IMG/VR virus record: IMGVR_UViG_3300043773_001128
Location: 1-26,485 of that record
Length of the DNA: 26,485 bases
Source: a virus
Strand: one strand, 5' to 3'
Numbering within the stretch: position 1 is the stretch's first letter; each line of letters starts with the position of its first letter. The position numbers and the translations under genes were made by a program. The notes beneath the pieces were generated by a model, which worked only from the letters and a program-made list of their open reading frames with translations, did no database searches and was not told where the DNA came from. Positions 16,415-23,948 of the stretch are shown one piece after another.

Positions 16415-16599
16415 TCGTTACTTTTAATTTTTTGACGATAAATAGCCTTATTAAGGATTTCTCTATTTTTAACTGACTTTTTAACAAACTCTTTTCTATC
16501 ATTTAAATGAGAGTTTTGTCTCGTTTTGATTACCTTACTTTTTAATTCTTTGAGAGCTCTCTCGATCCCCCCATTTTTTGTTACGTGTACTATTAGCAT
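16411..16599 (-). CDS. rpsU: Ribosomal protein bS21, phage-encoded
   Basis: A 62-residue protein matching small-subunit protein bS21 along its length. It has an N-terminal strand (MLIVHVTKNGG), helix one with IERALKELKSKV, and the second helix with RKEFVKKSVKNREILNKAIYRQK. bS21 binds near the 3' end of 16S rRNA and aids initiation. Tyr54 falls at the position reported (from memory) in Flavobacterium johnsoniae bS21 to help hide the anti-Shine-Dalgarno. Phage bS21 genes are known from metagenomes and were linked to late infection. It is the only minus-strand gene within the head block and lies opposite the surrounding operon, with its own likely promoter. The upstream leader has no Shine-Dalgarno, unlike the host rpsU autoregulation reported in flavobacteria. 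Confidence 0.88.
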   Translation of the reverse strand: MLIVHVTKNGGIERALKELKSKVIKTRQNSHLNDRKEFVKKSVKNREILNKAIYRQKIKSND

Positions 16600-16639
16600 A
16601 TTATGTTTTAATATTTTATTTTATATTTGATATATATCA

Positions 16640-16647
16640 CAAAAATA
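16640..16647 (-). promoter_or_regulatory. Candidate TAnnTTTG promoter box for rpsU
   Basis: On the minus strand TATTTTTG fits TAnnTTTG and lies 40 bases before the rpsU ATG. No good TTG element sits at the expected spacing. Confidence 0.35.
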
Positions 16648-16690
16648 ACTATTTTTCAATAAAATAAACATTGTATTATGAAAATATCAA

Positions 16691-17158
16691 ATGAAAAAAG
16701 GGAAAACCTCAAAACTGAGCGGATTTAGAAACTCAAAAATTACCTATGGAACAGTAGATTCAAAAAATTTCAAGTCATTGTACTTGAACCTACAAACTTG
16801 GGTAGAACCAAAAAAAGATGTGGAAAATTGGACAAGGGTTGTATTAAATATGAACCGATCAATTAAACACTCAATATTCAATAACATAGATAAACAAATG
16901 TTTGACGATAAATTTATTGTTGATATGGATTTAAGAACAAGTGGTTTATCATTAAAAAAGAAATCATTTATGAATTTAGAAATTAACCTTTATCTCATTG
17001 ATGAGGTGGATTTCAAAGATTTAAAACTTAAACGTAAATTAAAAGAAATCGTTAAGGGGTTATATAATGACGTATTACATAAGAACGATAATTTTAAATT
17101 TTACTTAACAAAAAACGGGAATGTTAAACCAATTAAAGTAAAAACCGAAAAAGTTTAG
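16691..17158 (+). CDS. Uncharacterised protein before the prohead protease
   Basis: A 155-residue basic protein that I do not recognise. It has a beta-rich middle (KSLYLNLQTWVEP, DKFIVDMDLRTSGL, FMNLEINLYLI) and a helical segment near 115-135, ending in a Lys-rich tail. The ATG at 16691 is followed by AAAAAAGGG. The gene is 18 bases downstream of an alternative ATG (16678 region) in another frame and ends directly at the TATTTATA box before the protease gene. It has the position of a T4 core gene, but sequence gives no support for gp67 or gp68. No TATTTATA box is seen upstream. Confidence 0.7.
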   Translation: MKKGKTSKLSGFRNSKITYGTVDSKNFKSLYLNLQTWVEPKKDVENWTRVVLNMNRSIKHSIFNNIDKQMFDDKFIVDMDLRTSGLSLKKKSFMNLEINLYLIDEVDFKDLKLKRKLKEIVKGLYNDVLHKNDNFKFYLTKNGNVKPIKVKTEKV

Positions 17159-17166
17159 TATTTATA
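17159..17166 (+). promoter_or_regulatory. Candidate late promoter box TATTTATA
   Basis: The box directly follows the TAG stop of the previous gene and ends 13 bases before the protease ATG. Confidence 0.4.
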
Positions 17167-17179
17167 ATAAAAAAATACT

Positions 17180-17917
17180 ATGAGCGGTTATAAAATTTTA
17201 GGACCCCAAGATTCGGGTAAGGGAATTCTTATTGAATACGATGCAGGATATGTTAATCCTAATGAGGGTCGTAATTTAGATATTATAAAAGAGTCAAGAA
17301 ATATGCTTGACCACTCTAAACCATTTGAGTTTTATGCGGTATTACAAAAATATGATACCCCAAATAGAAATGGTAGAGTTTATCCTGAAAAGATATTAAA
17401 GAGAGAGTCGGAAAACTACAAAAAGATGATTGAAAAAGGGACCGCTCTCTCTGAATTAAATCACCCTGAATCATCGTTGATTGATTTGGATCGTGTTTCT
17501 CATATTATCACTGATGTGTGGTGGGAAGGTCCTGTATTATTAGGTAAAATAAAATTACTTACAAGTCCAGGATTTCACGAAAGGGGCATTGTTTCCACAA
17601 AAGGAGATCTAGCAGCAAACTATTTACGTCAAGGGGTTACATTAGGTATTTCTTCTCGTGGTGTTGGATCACTTAAAAAAGTGGGGGATCAAAATGAAGT
17701 ACAAGATGATTTTGAATTAATCTGTTTTGACCTCGTATCTTCTCCGTCTACACCGGGGGCTTATTTATTCTTAGATAAAAACGATCGTTTAAAATATGAG
17801 GAAAATTTAGATGAGGATAGAAAGATGAATATTGAAAGAGCAACTGGAATGGAATCTTCATCTGTTGAAAAAACAAAAAGTTTAATGGATAAATTAACAT
17901 CATTTCTTGACAAATAA
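17180..17917 (+). CDS. Prohead core protease, T4 gp21-like
   Basis: A serine protease that digests the scaffold and trims head proteins inside the prohead. The catalytic His is in SELNHP (His95) and the Ser in GISSRG (158-159), both typical of the gp21 family. YDTPNRNGRVYP (58-69) is a conserved substrate-pocket stretch in the family. Length 245 is slightly above T4 gp21 (212). IIKE-S at residues 35-39 could be a self-cleavage site, as the T4 enzyme trims itself. The gene precedes a small DUF4494-like gene and the scaffold, so the T4 order protease-scaffold-capsid is kept with one insertion. Confidence 0.95.
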   Translation: MSGYKILGPQDSGKGILIEYDAGYVNPNEGRNLDIIKESRNMLDHSKPFEFYAVLQKYDTPNRNGRVYPEKILKRESENYKKMIEKGTALSELNHPESSLIDLDRVSHIITDVWWEGPVLLGKIKLLTSPGFHERGIVSTKGDLAANYLRQGVTLGISSRGVGSLKKVGDQNEVQDDFELICFDLVSSPSTPGAYLFLDKNDRLKYEENLDEDRKMNIERATGMESSSVEKTKSLMDKLTSFLDK

Positions 17918-17953
17918 AAAAATAAGTTCTATGATTTAATAAAAATAAAAATT

Positions 17954-18169
17954 ATGGAACAAGGAGAAAAGTATTTTGTGGCTAAAATCACATCTGATTT
18001 ATTAGACAGTGAATCAGGAAAGGTTAGAAAAGTTAGAGAGGAAAAATTAGTATTGGGTTATACCCCTACTGATGTTGAGGCAAAAGTAACCAAAGTTTAT
18101 GAACACTACACAATGGATTGGAGAATTACATCAATCACAGAAAGTAAAATTGATGAGGTTATCGACTAA
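17954..18169 (+). CDS. DUF4494-like small protein, 71 residues
   Basis: The pattern fits a family common in Bacteroidota and their phages: KYFVAKIT, then GKVRKVREEKLVLGYTPTDVEAKV, and a closing strand WRITSITES. The function of the family is unknown. It is inserted between the protease and scaffold genes, where T4 has nothing, and is closed by its own terminator. The leader is A-rich, with no TATTTATA box and no Shine-Dalgarno. Confidence 0.65.
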   Translation: MEQGEKYFVAKITSDLLDSESGKVRKVREEKLVLGYTPTDVEAKVTKVYEHYTMDWRITSITESKIDEVID

Positions 18170-18195
18170 ATTTTAATTTAATTACATTTTAATAA

Positions 18196-18229
18196 AATGG
18201 GGGTATTTTTAATATCTCCATTTTTTTTT
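18196..18229 (+). terminator. Intrinsic terminator before the scaffold gene
   Basis: AATGGGGGTAT pairs with ATATCTCCATT, with two G-U pairs, followed by nine T. It isolates the scaffold-capsid unit from the genes before it. Confidence 0.75.
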
Positions 18230-18271
18230 GTCTCAATGTTATAAAAATGTGAATTTTTTCAATTTAGATAC

Positions 18272-18279
18272 TATTTATA
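18272..18279 (+). promoter_or_regulatory. Candidate late promoter box TATTTATA
   Basis: The box ends 22 bases before the scaffold ATG and lies just after a terminator, so it is the best candidate for driving the scaffold-capsid unit. Confidence 0.45.
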
Positions 18280-18301
18280 TTGTAAAAACAACAAAACTAT
18301 A

Positions 18302-19777
18302 ATGAGCAAAGAAAAATCATTGGTTGAAGATACTTTCTTACAAATGAAAAATTTGGAAGAAGTTATCAACGAAAATGCAAAAGGAATACTTGCTTCTACA
18401 ATGAAGGAAGAAATCAGATCATTAGTAAAAGAGTCCCTTAACGAACAAGATGACGATGAGGAGATTGATGTAGATGCTGAGTTTGACGATACTGACGTAT
18501 CCGATGATGATGCTGATAATGCGGACATTGGTGACGAAGATGATGACGAACTAAATTTGGGCGTTGACATGGGAGACGAAATGGACGATGACGATACACT
18601 TGATTTAAGAGGAGCATCGGCTACAGACGTATTAAAAGTTTTTAAAGCCATGGGACCTGAAGACGGTGTAATTGTTAAAAAAGAAGATGATATGATACAT
18701 TTATCTGATGAGAATAACGATGTTGACTATTTTATCCAATTGAGTGAGTCCGAACAAGAACAAGATGAAAAAGAAATGTTGAAAAACGATGAACTTGATG
18801 AAGCTTGGATGGAAGAGGATGTTACTGAAACCATTTATGAAATCGTATTAGACGAAGAAGAAGATGGTGATGAGGACAAATTTTCTAAACACATGGGTGG
18901 TGAAATGGAAGAACGTTATCATATGGGACGTAAAAAACATAAACACGACGATGATGATGATGATGATGATGATGATTTTGATGATTTTGAACTTGACCTT
19001 GATCCTGAAACAGATTGGACTCAATTAGAAGAAGATGAAGAGGAAGAATTTGTTATTGAATCAAAATCTAATTTCAAAGCAAAAGGAGTTGGTATGGGTA
19101 ACGCGTCTAAATTCAAATATGACAAAAAACCAAATCAAGGACAAGGTTTCAAAACAAAAATGAAACAAGGGACCAGAGGAGTTGGTATGGGTAAAGCCAA
19201 ATTTGAATACAAAGAAGGTGAAAACATGGAAAAAGGTAAAAACACTACCGTTAAAAAAATGGAAACCAAAGAAGCGTCTCGTACGTTAGGAAATGGTTCT
19301 AATTTTAGAAAAGGTGGTTTACCTAAACCAAGAGCACACTCAAAAGCGAATACAGCAATTAAAAAAGAAAGTGTAGACGCAAGAGAATTACAAATTCTTA
19401 GAGAAAAAAATGAAGAGTATAGAAATGCATTAAATGTATTTAGAGATAAATTAAACGAAGTTGCGGTATTCAATTCAAACTTAGCATACGCTACTCGTTT
19501 ATTTACTGAACACTCAACAACAAAACAAGAGAAAATTAATATCTTGAAAAGATTTGATAGTGTTGAAACTCTTAAAGAATCTAAAAATTTGTATAGATCA
19601 ATAAAAGACGAACTTTCAGATACGGTAAGTAAGGATAGTAATACGATTACAGAATCATTTGAAAGAACTGTTGAAAAAACGCCAACATCTGGGTCAGCAG
19701 TTAATTTAATTGAATCTAAAACGTATGAAAATCCTCAATTCTTGAGAATGAAAGATTTAATGTCAAAAATAAAATAA
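18302..19777 (+). CDS. Acidic prohead scaffold protein, T4 gp22-like by position
   Basis: A 491-residue very acidic protein directly before the capsid gene, the T4 gp22 position. The N-terminal ~50 residues are helical (EEIRSLVKESLNEQ). Two Asp/Glu-rich regions follow (about 50-100 and 215-250), including a run of ten Asp. The middle (about 260-310) carries two copies of a GVGMG-(N/K)A-KF-Y block and basic residues. The C-terminal part is helical (about 360-440) and ends KDLMSKIK. Several L/I-x-E sites (LVE-D, LNE-Q, LIE-S) would suit digestion by the neighbouring protease. Sequence similarity to gp22 is not visible, so the call rests on place, size and composition. It lies 32 bases before the capsid ATG. 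Confidence 0.8.
   Translation: MSKEKSLVEDTFLQMKNLEEVINENAKGILASTMKEEIRSLVKESLNEQDDDEEIDVDAEFDDTDVSDDDADNADIGDEDDDELNLGVDMGDEMDDDDTLDLRGASATDVLKVFKAMGPEDGVIVKKEDDMIHLSDENNDVDYFIQLSESEQEQDEKEMLKNDELDEAWMEEDVTETIYEIVLDEEEDGDEDKFSKHMGGEMEERYHMGRKKHKHDDDDDDDDDDFDDFELDLDPETDWTQLEEDEEEEFVIESKSNFKAKGVGMGNASKFKYDKKPNQGQGFKTKMKQGTRGVGMGKAKFEYKEGENMEKGKNTTVKKMETKEASRTLGNGSNFRKGGLPKPRAHSKANTAIKKESVDARELQILREKNEEYRNALNVFRDKLNEVAVFNSNLAYATRLFTEHSTTKQEKINILKRFDSVETLKESKNLYRSIKDELSDTVSKDSNTITESFERTVEKTPTSGSAVNLIESKTYENPQFLRMKDLMSKIK
18947..18976 (+). repeat. GAT trinucleotide run
   Basis: GAC followed by nine exact GAT codons encodes ten Asp in the scaffold protein. Such a run is prone to copy-number change without a frameshift. 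Confidence 0.95.
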
Positions 19778-19809
19778 AAAATAAACAAATAAAATAAAAA
19801 ACCAAAAAA

Positions 19810-21657
19810 ATGGGAGCATTATTAGAATCAGGTCTTGTTGGTAACATCGGTTTAAAACACCTTAAAGTTATCAAAGAAGATACTATTAACAAATGGGATA
19901 AATTAGGATTCCTTGAAGGTCTTAGAGGCCACCTAAAAGAAAACGTAGCACAGTTATATGAAAACCAAGCTTCTTTCTTAATTAACGAGGCAACTTCTGA
20001 AGGTTCTAACGGAGCGTTCGAAACAGTTGTTTTCCCTATCGTAAGAAGAGTTTTCTCTAAATTGTTGGCTAACGATATCGTATCTGTACAAGCAATGAAC
20101 TTACCTATCGGTAAATTGTTCTACTTTGTACCTCGTATCCAAGGATATAACGGTGGTACTGCAAACGCATCAGGTGACCACTACGCACCAATCGGAGCAC
20201 CTAACGGACCTACAGCAGGTGGTTTAGGTAACAATGGACCAGGTGCAGGATACCCTGACAACGCAGGTGCATTCGGAAAAAATCTTTATGATTTATTCTA
20301 CGAAGGTGCTGAAGCAGGATTAGATCCTCCAGGATTATTTGACTATTCTAAAGGTCGTTGGTCAGCGGTTACAGCAACAACTGCAATCCAAGTTTGGTCA
20401 AACGGTACTTTAGTTGATGCTGCGGCACCAGCAGGTAACCAAAGAAAATTAATTATCAAAATGTGTGGTTTCGCAGATACAGGAGCAGGTAAATTAATCG
20501 GTCCTGATGGAAATGAAATGGATTCTGAAACTTTCCTTTCTGACCTTAAAATCTTTACTAATTTAAGTGCATTCTCTTCATCTACAACTCCTTGTGATGT
20601 TGTTGGAGCAGGAGCAGGTGTTGCGGTTCCATTGTTATTTAGAGTTGTTACTCAACAATACGGTAAAGGTATCGTACAATATGGTAACACTGTAACTACA
20701 ACTTGGCCAACAGATGGTAACGGTGGTTCATTTAAAAATATCTGTTCCGCAGATGGATGTATCTATTTAGAAGTTGATTTATCTTGTCCAGTATGTGCTG
20801 ATTGTGACTCAACATCATTAGATGGTTACACAGGTACAACAATTTTCTCAGGAGCTTCAGGTGATTCATTCGTAGCGGTATTTAGAAGATACGAAGAAAT
20901 GGAATTTGAAGACAAAATCGGAGAGGTTTCTTTCGACTTGGATTCAGTAACTGTTTCCGTAACTGAAAGAAAATTAAGAGCACAATGGTCTCCTGAGTTA
21001 GCTCAAGACGTTGCAGCTTTCCATAACATCGACGCTGAGGCTGAGTTAACAGCATTGTTATCTGAGCAAGTAGCAGCAGAGATTGACCGTGAGATCTTAC
21101 GTGACTTGAGAAAAGGTGCGGCTTGGAACTTACGTTGGGACTACAACGGATGGAGAAGAATTTCTCAAACTACATCTTACACTCAAAAAGATTGGAACCA
21201 AACTTTAATTACAGCAATCAACCAATTGTCAGCACAAATCCACAAATCTACTTTGAGAGGTGGTGCTAACTGGATCGTTGTTTCTTCTGAAGTTTCAGCA
21301 ATCTTTGATGATTTAGAATACTTCCACGTATCTAACGCATCTCCTGAGCAAGATCAGTATAACATGGGTATCGAAAGAGTTGGTACTTTAGCAGGACGTT
21401 ACCAAGTGTACCGTGATCCTTACTTCCCACCAAACCAAGTTTTGATTGGACACAAAGGAACATCATTGTTAGACACAGGTTACATCTACGCACCGTATGT
21501 ACCTCTACAATTGACACCTACAATGTACAACCCATTCAACTTTACACCTATCAAAGGTATTATGACAAGATACGCTAAGAAAATGGTTAACAACCGTTTC
21601 TACGGACGTATCACAGTTGATGGAGTTAGAACATTCGACTTGAGAGAATTGAGATAA
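19810..21657 (+). CDS. Major capsid protein, T4 gp23-like
   Basis: The shell protein of the head. The order LKENVAQLYENQ, VVFPIVRRVFSKLLANDIVSVQAMN and IGKLFYFVPRI matches the gp23 start of the HK97-fold core. The C-terminal IDGVRTFDLRELR-like end also fits. FLINE-A (Glu60) fits the T4-type cleavage site near residue 65. Length 615 exceeds T4 gp23 (521). The extra length includes a Gly/Pro/Asn loop (about 115-160) and a Cys cluster (Cys312, 317, 326, 329, 332). The codon use looks more C-rich at third positions than neighbours (TTC, AAC, ATC), as expected for a very highly made protein. A strong bidirectional terminator follows. Confidence 0.96.
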   Translation: MGALLESGLVGNIGLKHLKVIKEDTINKWDKLGFLEGLRGHLKENVAQLYENQASFLINEATSEGSNGAFETVVFPIVRRVFSKLLANDIVSVQAMNLPIGKLFYFVPRIQGYNGGTANASGDHYAPIGAPNGPTAGGLGNNGPGAGYPDNAGAFGKNLYDLFYEGAEAGLDPPGLFDYSKGRWSAVTATTAIQVWSNGTLVDAAAPAGNQRKLIIKMCGFADTGAGKLIGPDGNEMDSETFLSDLKIFTNLSAFSSSTTPCDVVGAGAGVAVPLLFRVVTQQYGKGIVQYGNTVTTTWPTDGNGGSFKNICSADGCIYLEVDLSCPVCADCDSTSLDGYTGTTIFSGASGDSFVAVFRRYEEMEFEDKIGEVSFDLDSVTVSVTERKLRAQWSPELAQDVAAFHNIDAEAELTALLSEQVAAEIDREILRDLRKGAAWNLRWDYNGWRRISQTTSYTQKDWNQTLITAINQLSAQIHKSTLRGGANWIVVSSEVSAIFDDLEYFHVSNASPEQDQYNMGIERVGTLAGRYQVYRDPYFPPNQVLIGHKGTSLLDTGYIYAPYVPLQLTPTMYNPFNFTPIKGIMTRYAKKMVNNRFYGRITVDGVRTFDLRELR

Positions 21658-21680
21658 TCAATTGAAAACAGAATACGAAA

Positions 21681-21708
21681 AAGGTCAGAGAAATCTGACC
21701 TTTTTTTA
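21681..21708 (+). terminator. Strong terminator after the capsid gene
   Basis: AAGGTCAGA pairs with TCTGACCTT around a GAAA tetraloop, followed by seven T. It also has A residues on the other side, so it may serve the convergent gene ending at 21710. Confidence 0.9.
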
Positions 21709-21709
21709 T

Positions 21710-21934
21710 TTATTCATTTTTTGATAGTGTTCGTATGGCTTTAGAAATAACTTCGGATTCACCTATAGTGAAAGCACCTCTTTGATGTGCGGATTTAACA
21801 GATTCAACCAAATAATGTATTGCGTGATCTCTATCCATAGTTAATAATATTGCATCTAAATGACTTTCATTTAATAAATTTATTGACCCAAATAAATTAC
21901 CATATATTTTATCAGATTCTTCATTTTTTTCCAT
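21710..21934 (-). CDS. Uncharacterised protein, 74 residues
   Basis: A small helical protein with INLLNESHLDAILLTMDRDHA and a C-terminal AHQRGAFTIGESEVISKAI. I have no firm family assignment. I chose ATG 21934 (MEKNEESD) because the longer frame would run deep into the divergent gene that begins at 21957. It shares the capsid terminator. A role in late regulation or virion assembly cannot be told from sequence. Confidence 0.65.
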   Translation of the reverse strand: MEKNEESDKIYGNLFGSINLLNESHLDAILLTMDRDHAIHYLVESVKSAHQRGAFTIGESEVISKAIRTLSKNE

Positions 21935-21942
21935 ATTCCCAA

Positions 21943-21950
21943 TATTTATT
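21943..21950 (+). promoter_or_regulatory. Candidate late promoter box TATTTATT
   Basis: In the 22-base gap between divergent genes. It ends six bases before the ATG at 21957 on the + strand. Confidence 0.35.
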
Positions 21951-21956
21951 ATAGTA

Positions 21957-22715
21957 ATGATAACCGATAATTTTATAAAGAAAATATTAAGAGAGGCAAC
22001 GTCTGAAAAGTCAACAAGAGGTTCATATGTTTCTCCTTTATTACCTGGGTATAGAGAATTTGACAAAAATCAAATTGCTCCATTTACCGAATATGTTACC
22101 GATTGGGATGATGCGTCATTAGATCACGATAGTTTAGACGGTAAAATGTCTACCGACCCAAAAACAATTAAAAAGAAAGAAAAAAGAGCGGAAAAGATTA
22201 CAAAATTTATGAAAAATAATCCCGATGCGTTTGCTTGGGCTGATGATGCGGGTATTATGAATTCATTACCAGGAAAAAATACTGATGCAAAACCAATTAA
22301 AAATTTTAACCCAAAAAAAACTGTAACTAAATTAGATGAATGGGATGAGTTAAATGATGACCTTATTTCTGAAGATTTAGCCGTTTGGTTTGGTACAAAA
22401 AAGAAACCAAAAGGTTCTAAACAACCTAAAGGTCCTTGGGTTGATATTTGTCGTAAAGTTGATGGTAAACATCCACCATGTGGTAGACAAGACACGTCTA
22501 CAGGTGCGTACCCAAAATGTAGAGCCACAGGTGTTGCGGGTAAAATGAGTGATTCACAGAAAAAAGCTGCTTGTCAACAAAAAAGGAAGGCCGAAAAAAA
22601 TGACCCACAAAGAGGAAAAGGTCAAAAACCAGTTATGACATCACATAAAACAAAAAAGGAATCCGTAGATTCCTTAGTCGAAAAGATTTTAACTGAGATT
22701 AGAAATACGTTTTAA
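21957..22715 (+). CDS. Protein with N-terminal LRE-A helix and Cys-rich module
   Basis: The first 13 residues (MITDNFIKKILREA) make a basic amphipathic helix ending L-R-E-A, an exact fit to the T4 prohead protease consensus (L/I)-x-E before A/G. Residues about 160-220 hold a Cys-bearing module: WVDICRKVDGKHPPCGRQD, then YPKCRATGVAGKMS and ACQQKRKAEK. It has four Cys and many Lys. I know this kind of module from other large marine phages but no function. The C-terminus again ends in a helix like the N-terminal one (LVEKILTEIRNTF). The middle (about 40-145) is charged and probably flexible. A packaged internal protein is a reasonable guess. Confidence 0.7.
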   Translation: MITDNFIKKILREATSEKSTRGSYVSPLLPGYREFDKNQIAPFTEYVTDWDDASLDHDSLDGKMSTDPKTIKKKEKRAEKITKFMKNNPDAFAWADDAGIMNSLPGKNTDAKPIKNFNPKKTVTKLDEWDELNDDLISEDLAVWFGTKKKPKGSKQPKGPWVDICRKVDGKHPPCGRQDTSTGAYPKCRATGVAGKMSDSQKKAACQQKRKAEKNDPQRGKGQKPVMTSHKTKKESVDSLVEKILTEIRNTF

Positions 22716-23108
22716 AACCATATCTAACGAATGTGTTATCCTTGAGTTAACTTCATTTTCCGTTTGAGTACGTCTTTTTTCCGTTTCAATGTCAAATATA
22801 TAAATCAATCTTTGCCAATCCCTATCTGATAATTTTACATTATAATTAAAAACGTGATTAGTTATCTCAACTCTTCCATAATCCATCATAATAAAAATCC
22901 CAAATTCATTATTAACAATGTATCTTTTTTGAGACATTGGAGCAATCATAAAATCAGAATTAGGATTTGATATTAATTTTAAACATATTTTAAAACAAGT
23001 TTTTTCATAAGAAACTACTTCTTCTTGGTATGTTTTCATCATAGATGATCTTTTTGTCCAAAGAATCCATCTAACTTTTATTCTTTTCATTAATCTTTTT
23101 AACCACAT
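22689..23108 (-). CDS. Uncharacterised basic protein, 139 residues
   Basis: The N-terminus is very basic (MWLKRLMKRIKVRWILWTKR), then a mixed alpha/beta body with a short strand pair (YIVNNEFGIFIMMDYGRVEI) and a C-terminal helix. I do not recognise the family. The ATG at 23108 is chosen because an in-frame TTG at 23129 lies in the promoter box TATCTTTG. ATG 23087 is the next alternative. Its 3' end overlaps the convergent gene ending at 22715 by 27 bases. Confidence 0.65.
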   Translation of the reverse strand: MWLKRLMKRIKVRWILWTKRSSMMKTYQEEVVSYEKTCFKICLKLISNPNSDFMIAPMSQKRYIVNNEFGIFIMMDYGRVEITNHVFNYNVKLSDRDWQRLIYIFDIETEKRRTQTENEVNSRITHSLDMVLKRISNLS

Positions 23109-23126
23109 ATTTTTTAATTTATGGTA

Positions 23127-23134
23127 CAAAGATA
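23127..23134 (-). promoter_or_regulatory. TAnnTTTG promoter box, minus strand
   Basis: On the minus strand TATCTTTG fits the Bacteroidota -7 consensus and lies 18 bases before the ATG at 23108. It is followed by TACCAT, as in the promoter at 3112-3119. No clear TTG element is seen upstream. Confidence 0.45.
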
Positions 23135-23171
23135 TATAAAAAAATTAAATAAAAAAATTTTTATTAAATTA

Positions 23172-23738
23172 TTAGCAATAAGTTCCCGAACATTGTTTTT
23201 TACCGTCAAGACCTTTAATTTTTCCTTTACATACCTGTACCGCATGACCATTACTATAGGCACTTGGAAATACGTCATATCTGGCTTTAGCCGCCGCTTT
23301 TCCTCTAGCACAAAGTTTAGTGCCTGTTTTTTTTCTACCTTCATTCATTTGATATAAAGCCAATGCCTTATCCGGATCCTTTTCTGTCATTGCCAAATCA
23401 TCAATAATATCATCTTCTTCTGACATTACCATATCTTTATCATCAATATTCATAGACAATTCCATACCATCTTTTTTTGATTCATTCATAATAAAATCAA
23501 AAACTTGATCCATATTATTTTTTGCTTCGGCAATATGATCTTGAGCCCAATCGTGACCATTCTCTAAAATAGATTCAACCATTTCAGGATCTAAATCTAA
23601 AAGTAAATCACATTGTCTTCTCATTTGTTCTAAATTAGAAAAAAACATATATCTGTTTCCTCTATCCTCATTTTCACTAAGGATTTTTTTAATGATCATA
23701 CTAAGATCAGATTCTTTTAATTTAATTATTTTTTTCAT
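23172..23738 (-). CDS. Protein with N-terminal LSE helix and Cys-rich C-terminus
   Basis: The N-terminus (MKKIIKLKESDLSMIIKKILSEN) is a basic amphipathic helix ending L-S-E, of a type I recall at the start of many unrelated proteins of large phages. The body is acidic and helical. The last ~55 residues form a basic module with LCARGKAAAKARYDVFPSAY and VQVCKGKIKG, then QCSGTYC, giving four Cys. This architecture (helix, acidic middle, basic Cys end) parallels that of the 21957 gene. Its start lies three bases after the stop of the 63-residue gene. Function is not known. Confidence 0.75.
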   Translation of the reverse strand: MKKIIKLKESDLSMIIKKILSENEDRGNRYMFFSNLEQMRRQCDLLLDLDPEMVESILENGHDWAQDHIAEAKNNMDQVFDFIMNESKKDGMELSMNIDDKDMVMSEEDDIIDDLAMTEKDPDKALALYQMNEGRKKTGTKLCARGKAAAKARYDVFPSAYSNGHAVQVCKGKIKGLDGKKQCSGTYC

Positions 23739-23741
23739 AAT

Positions 23742-23933
23742 TTATCCATTTAATCCGTTACCCCCAATGAGTACCATATTTAGTTGTAATACATCTCCAC
23801 CATCTTGAGTGCTCCAAGTAGGATGTGGGGGATTTACAGATACTACAGTAGTACCGGTATCCCCTGAACATATTTGTACACAAACAGTTGATAGTGTGTT
23901 TGCGCTTATTGTTGTTAATTCTCCGTCTCCCAT
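23742..23933 (-). CDS. Small probable virion protein, 63 residues
   Basis: The ATG at 23933 opens a short sequence with two Cys and a beta-like pattern (VCVQICSGDTGTTVVSV), then NPPHPTWSTQDG and VLQLNMVLIGGNGLNG. The NPPHPTW and LGGxNGLN pattern recalls small proteins of phage structural clusters, though I cannot name the family. It lies 15 bases after the large structural gene and three before the next, in the same run. Confidence 0.6.
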   Translation of the reverse strand: MGDGELTTISANTLSTVCVQICSGDTGTTVVSVNPPHPTWSTQDGGDVLQLNMVLIGGNGLNG

Positions 23934-23948
23934 GACTTTTGTTTTTTT

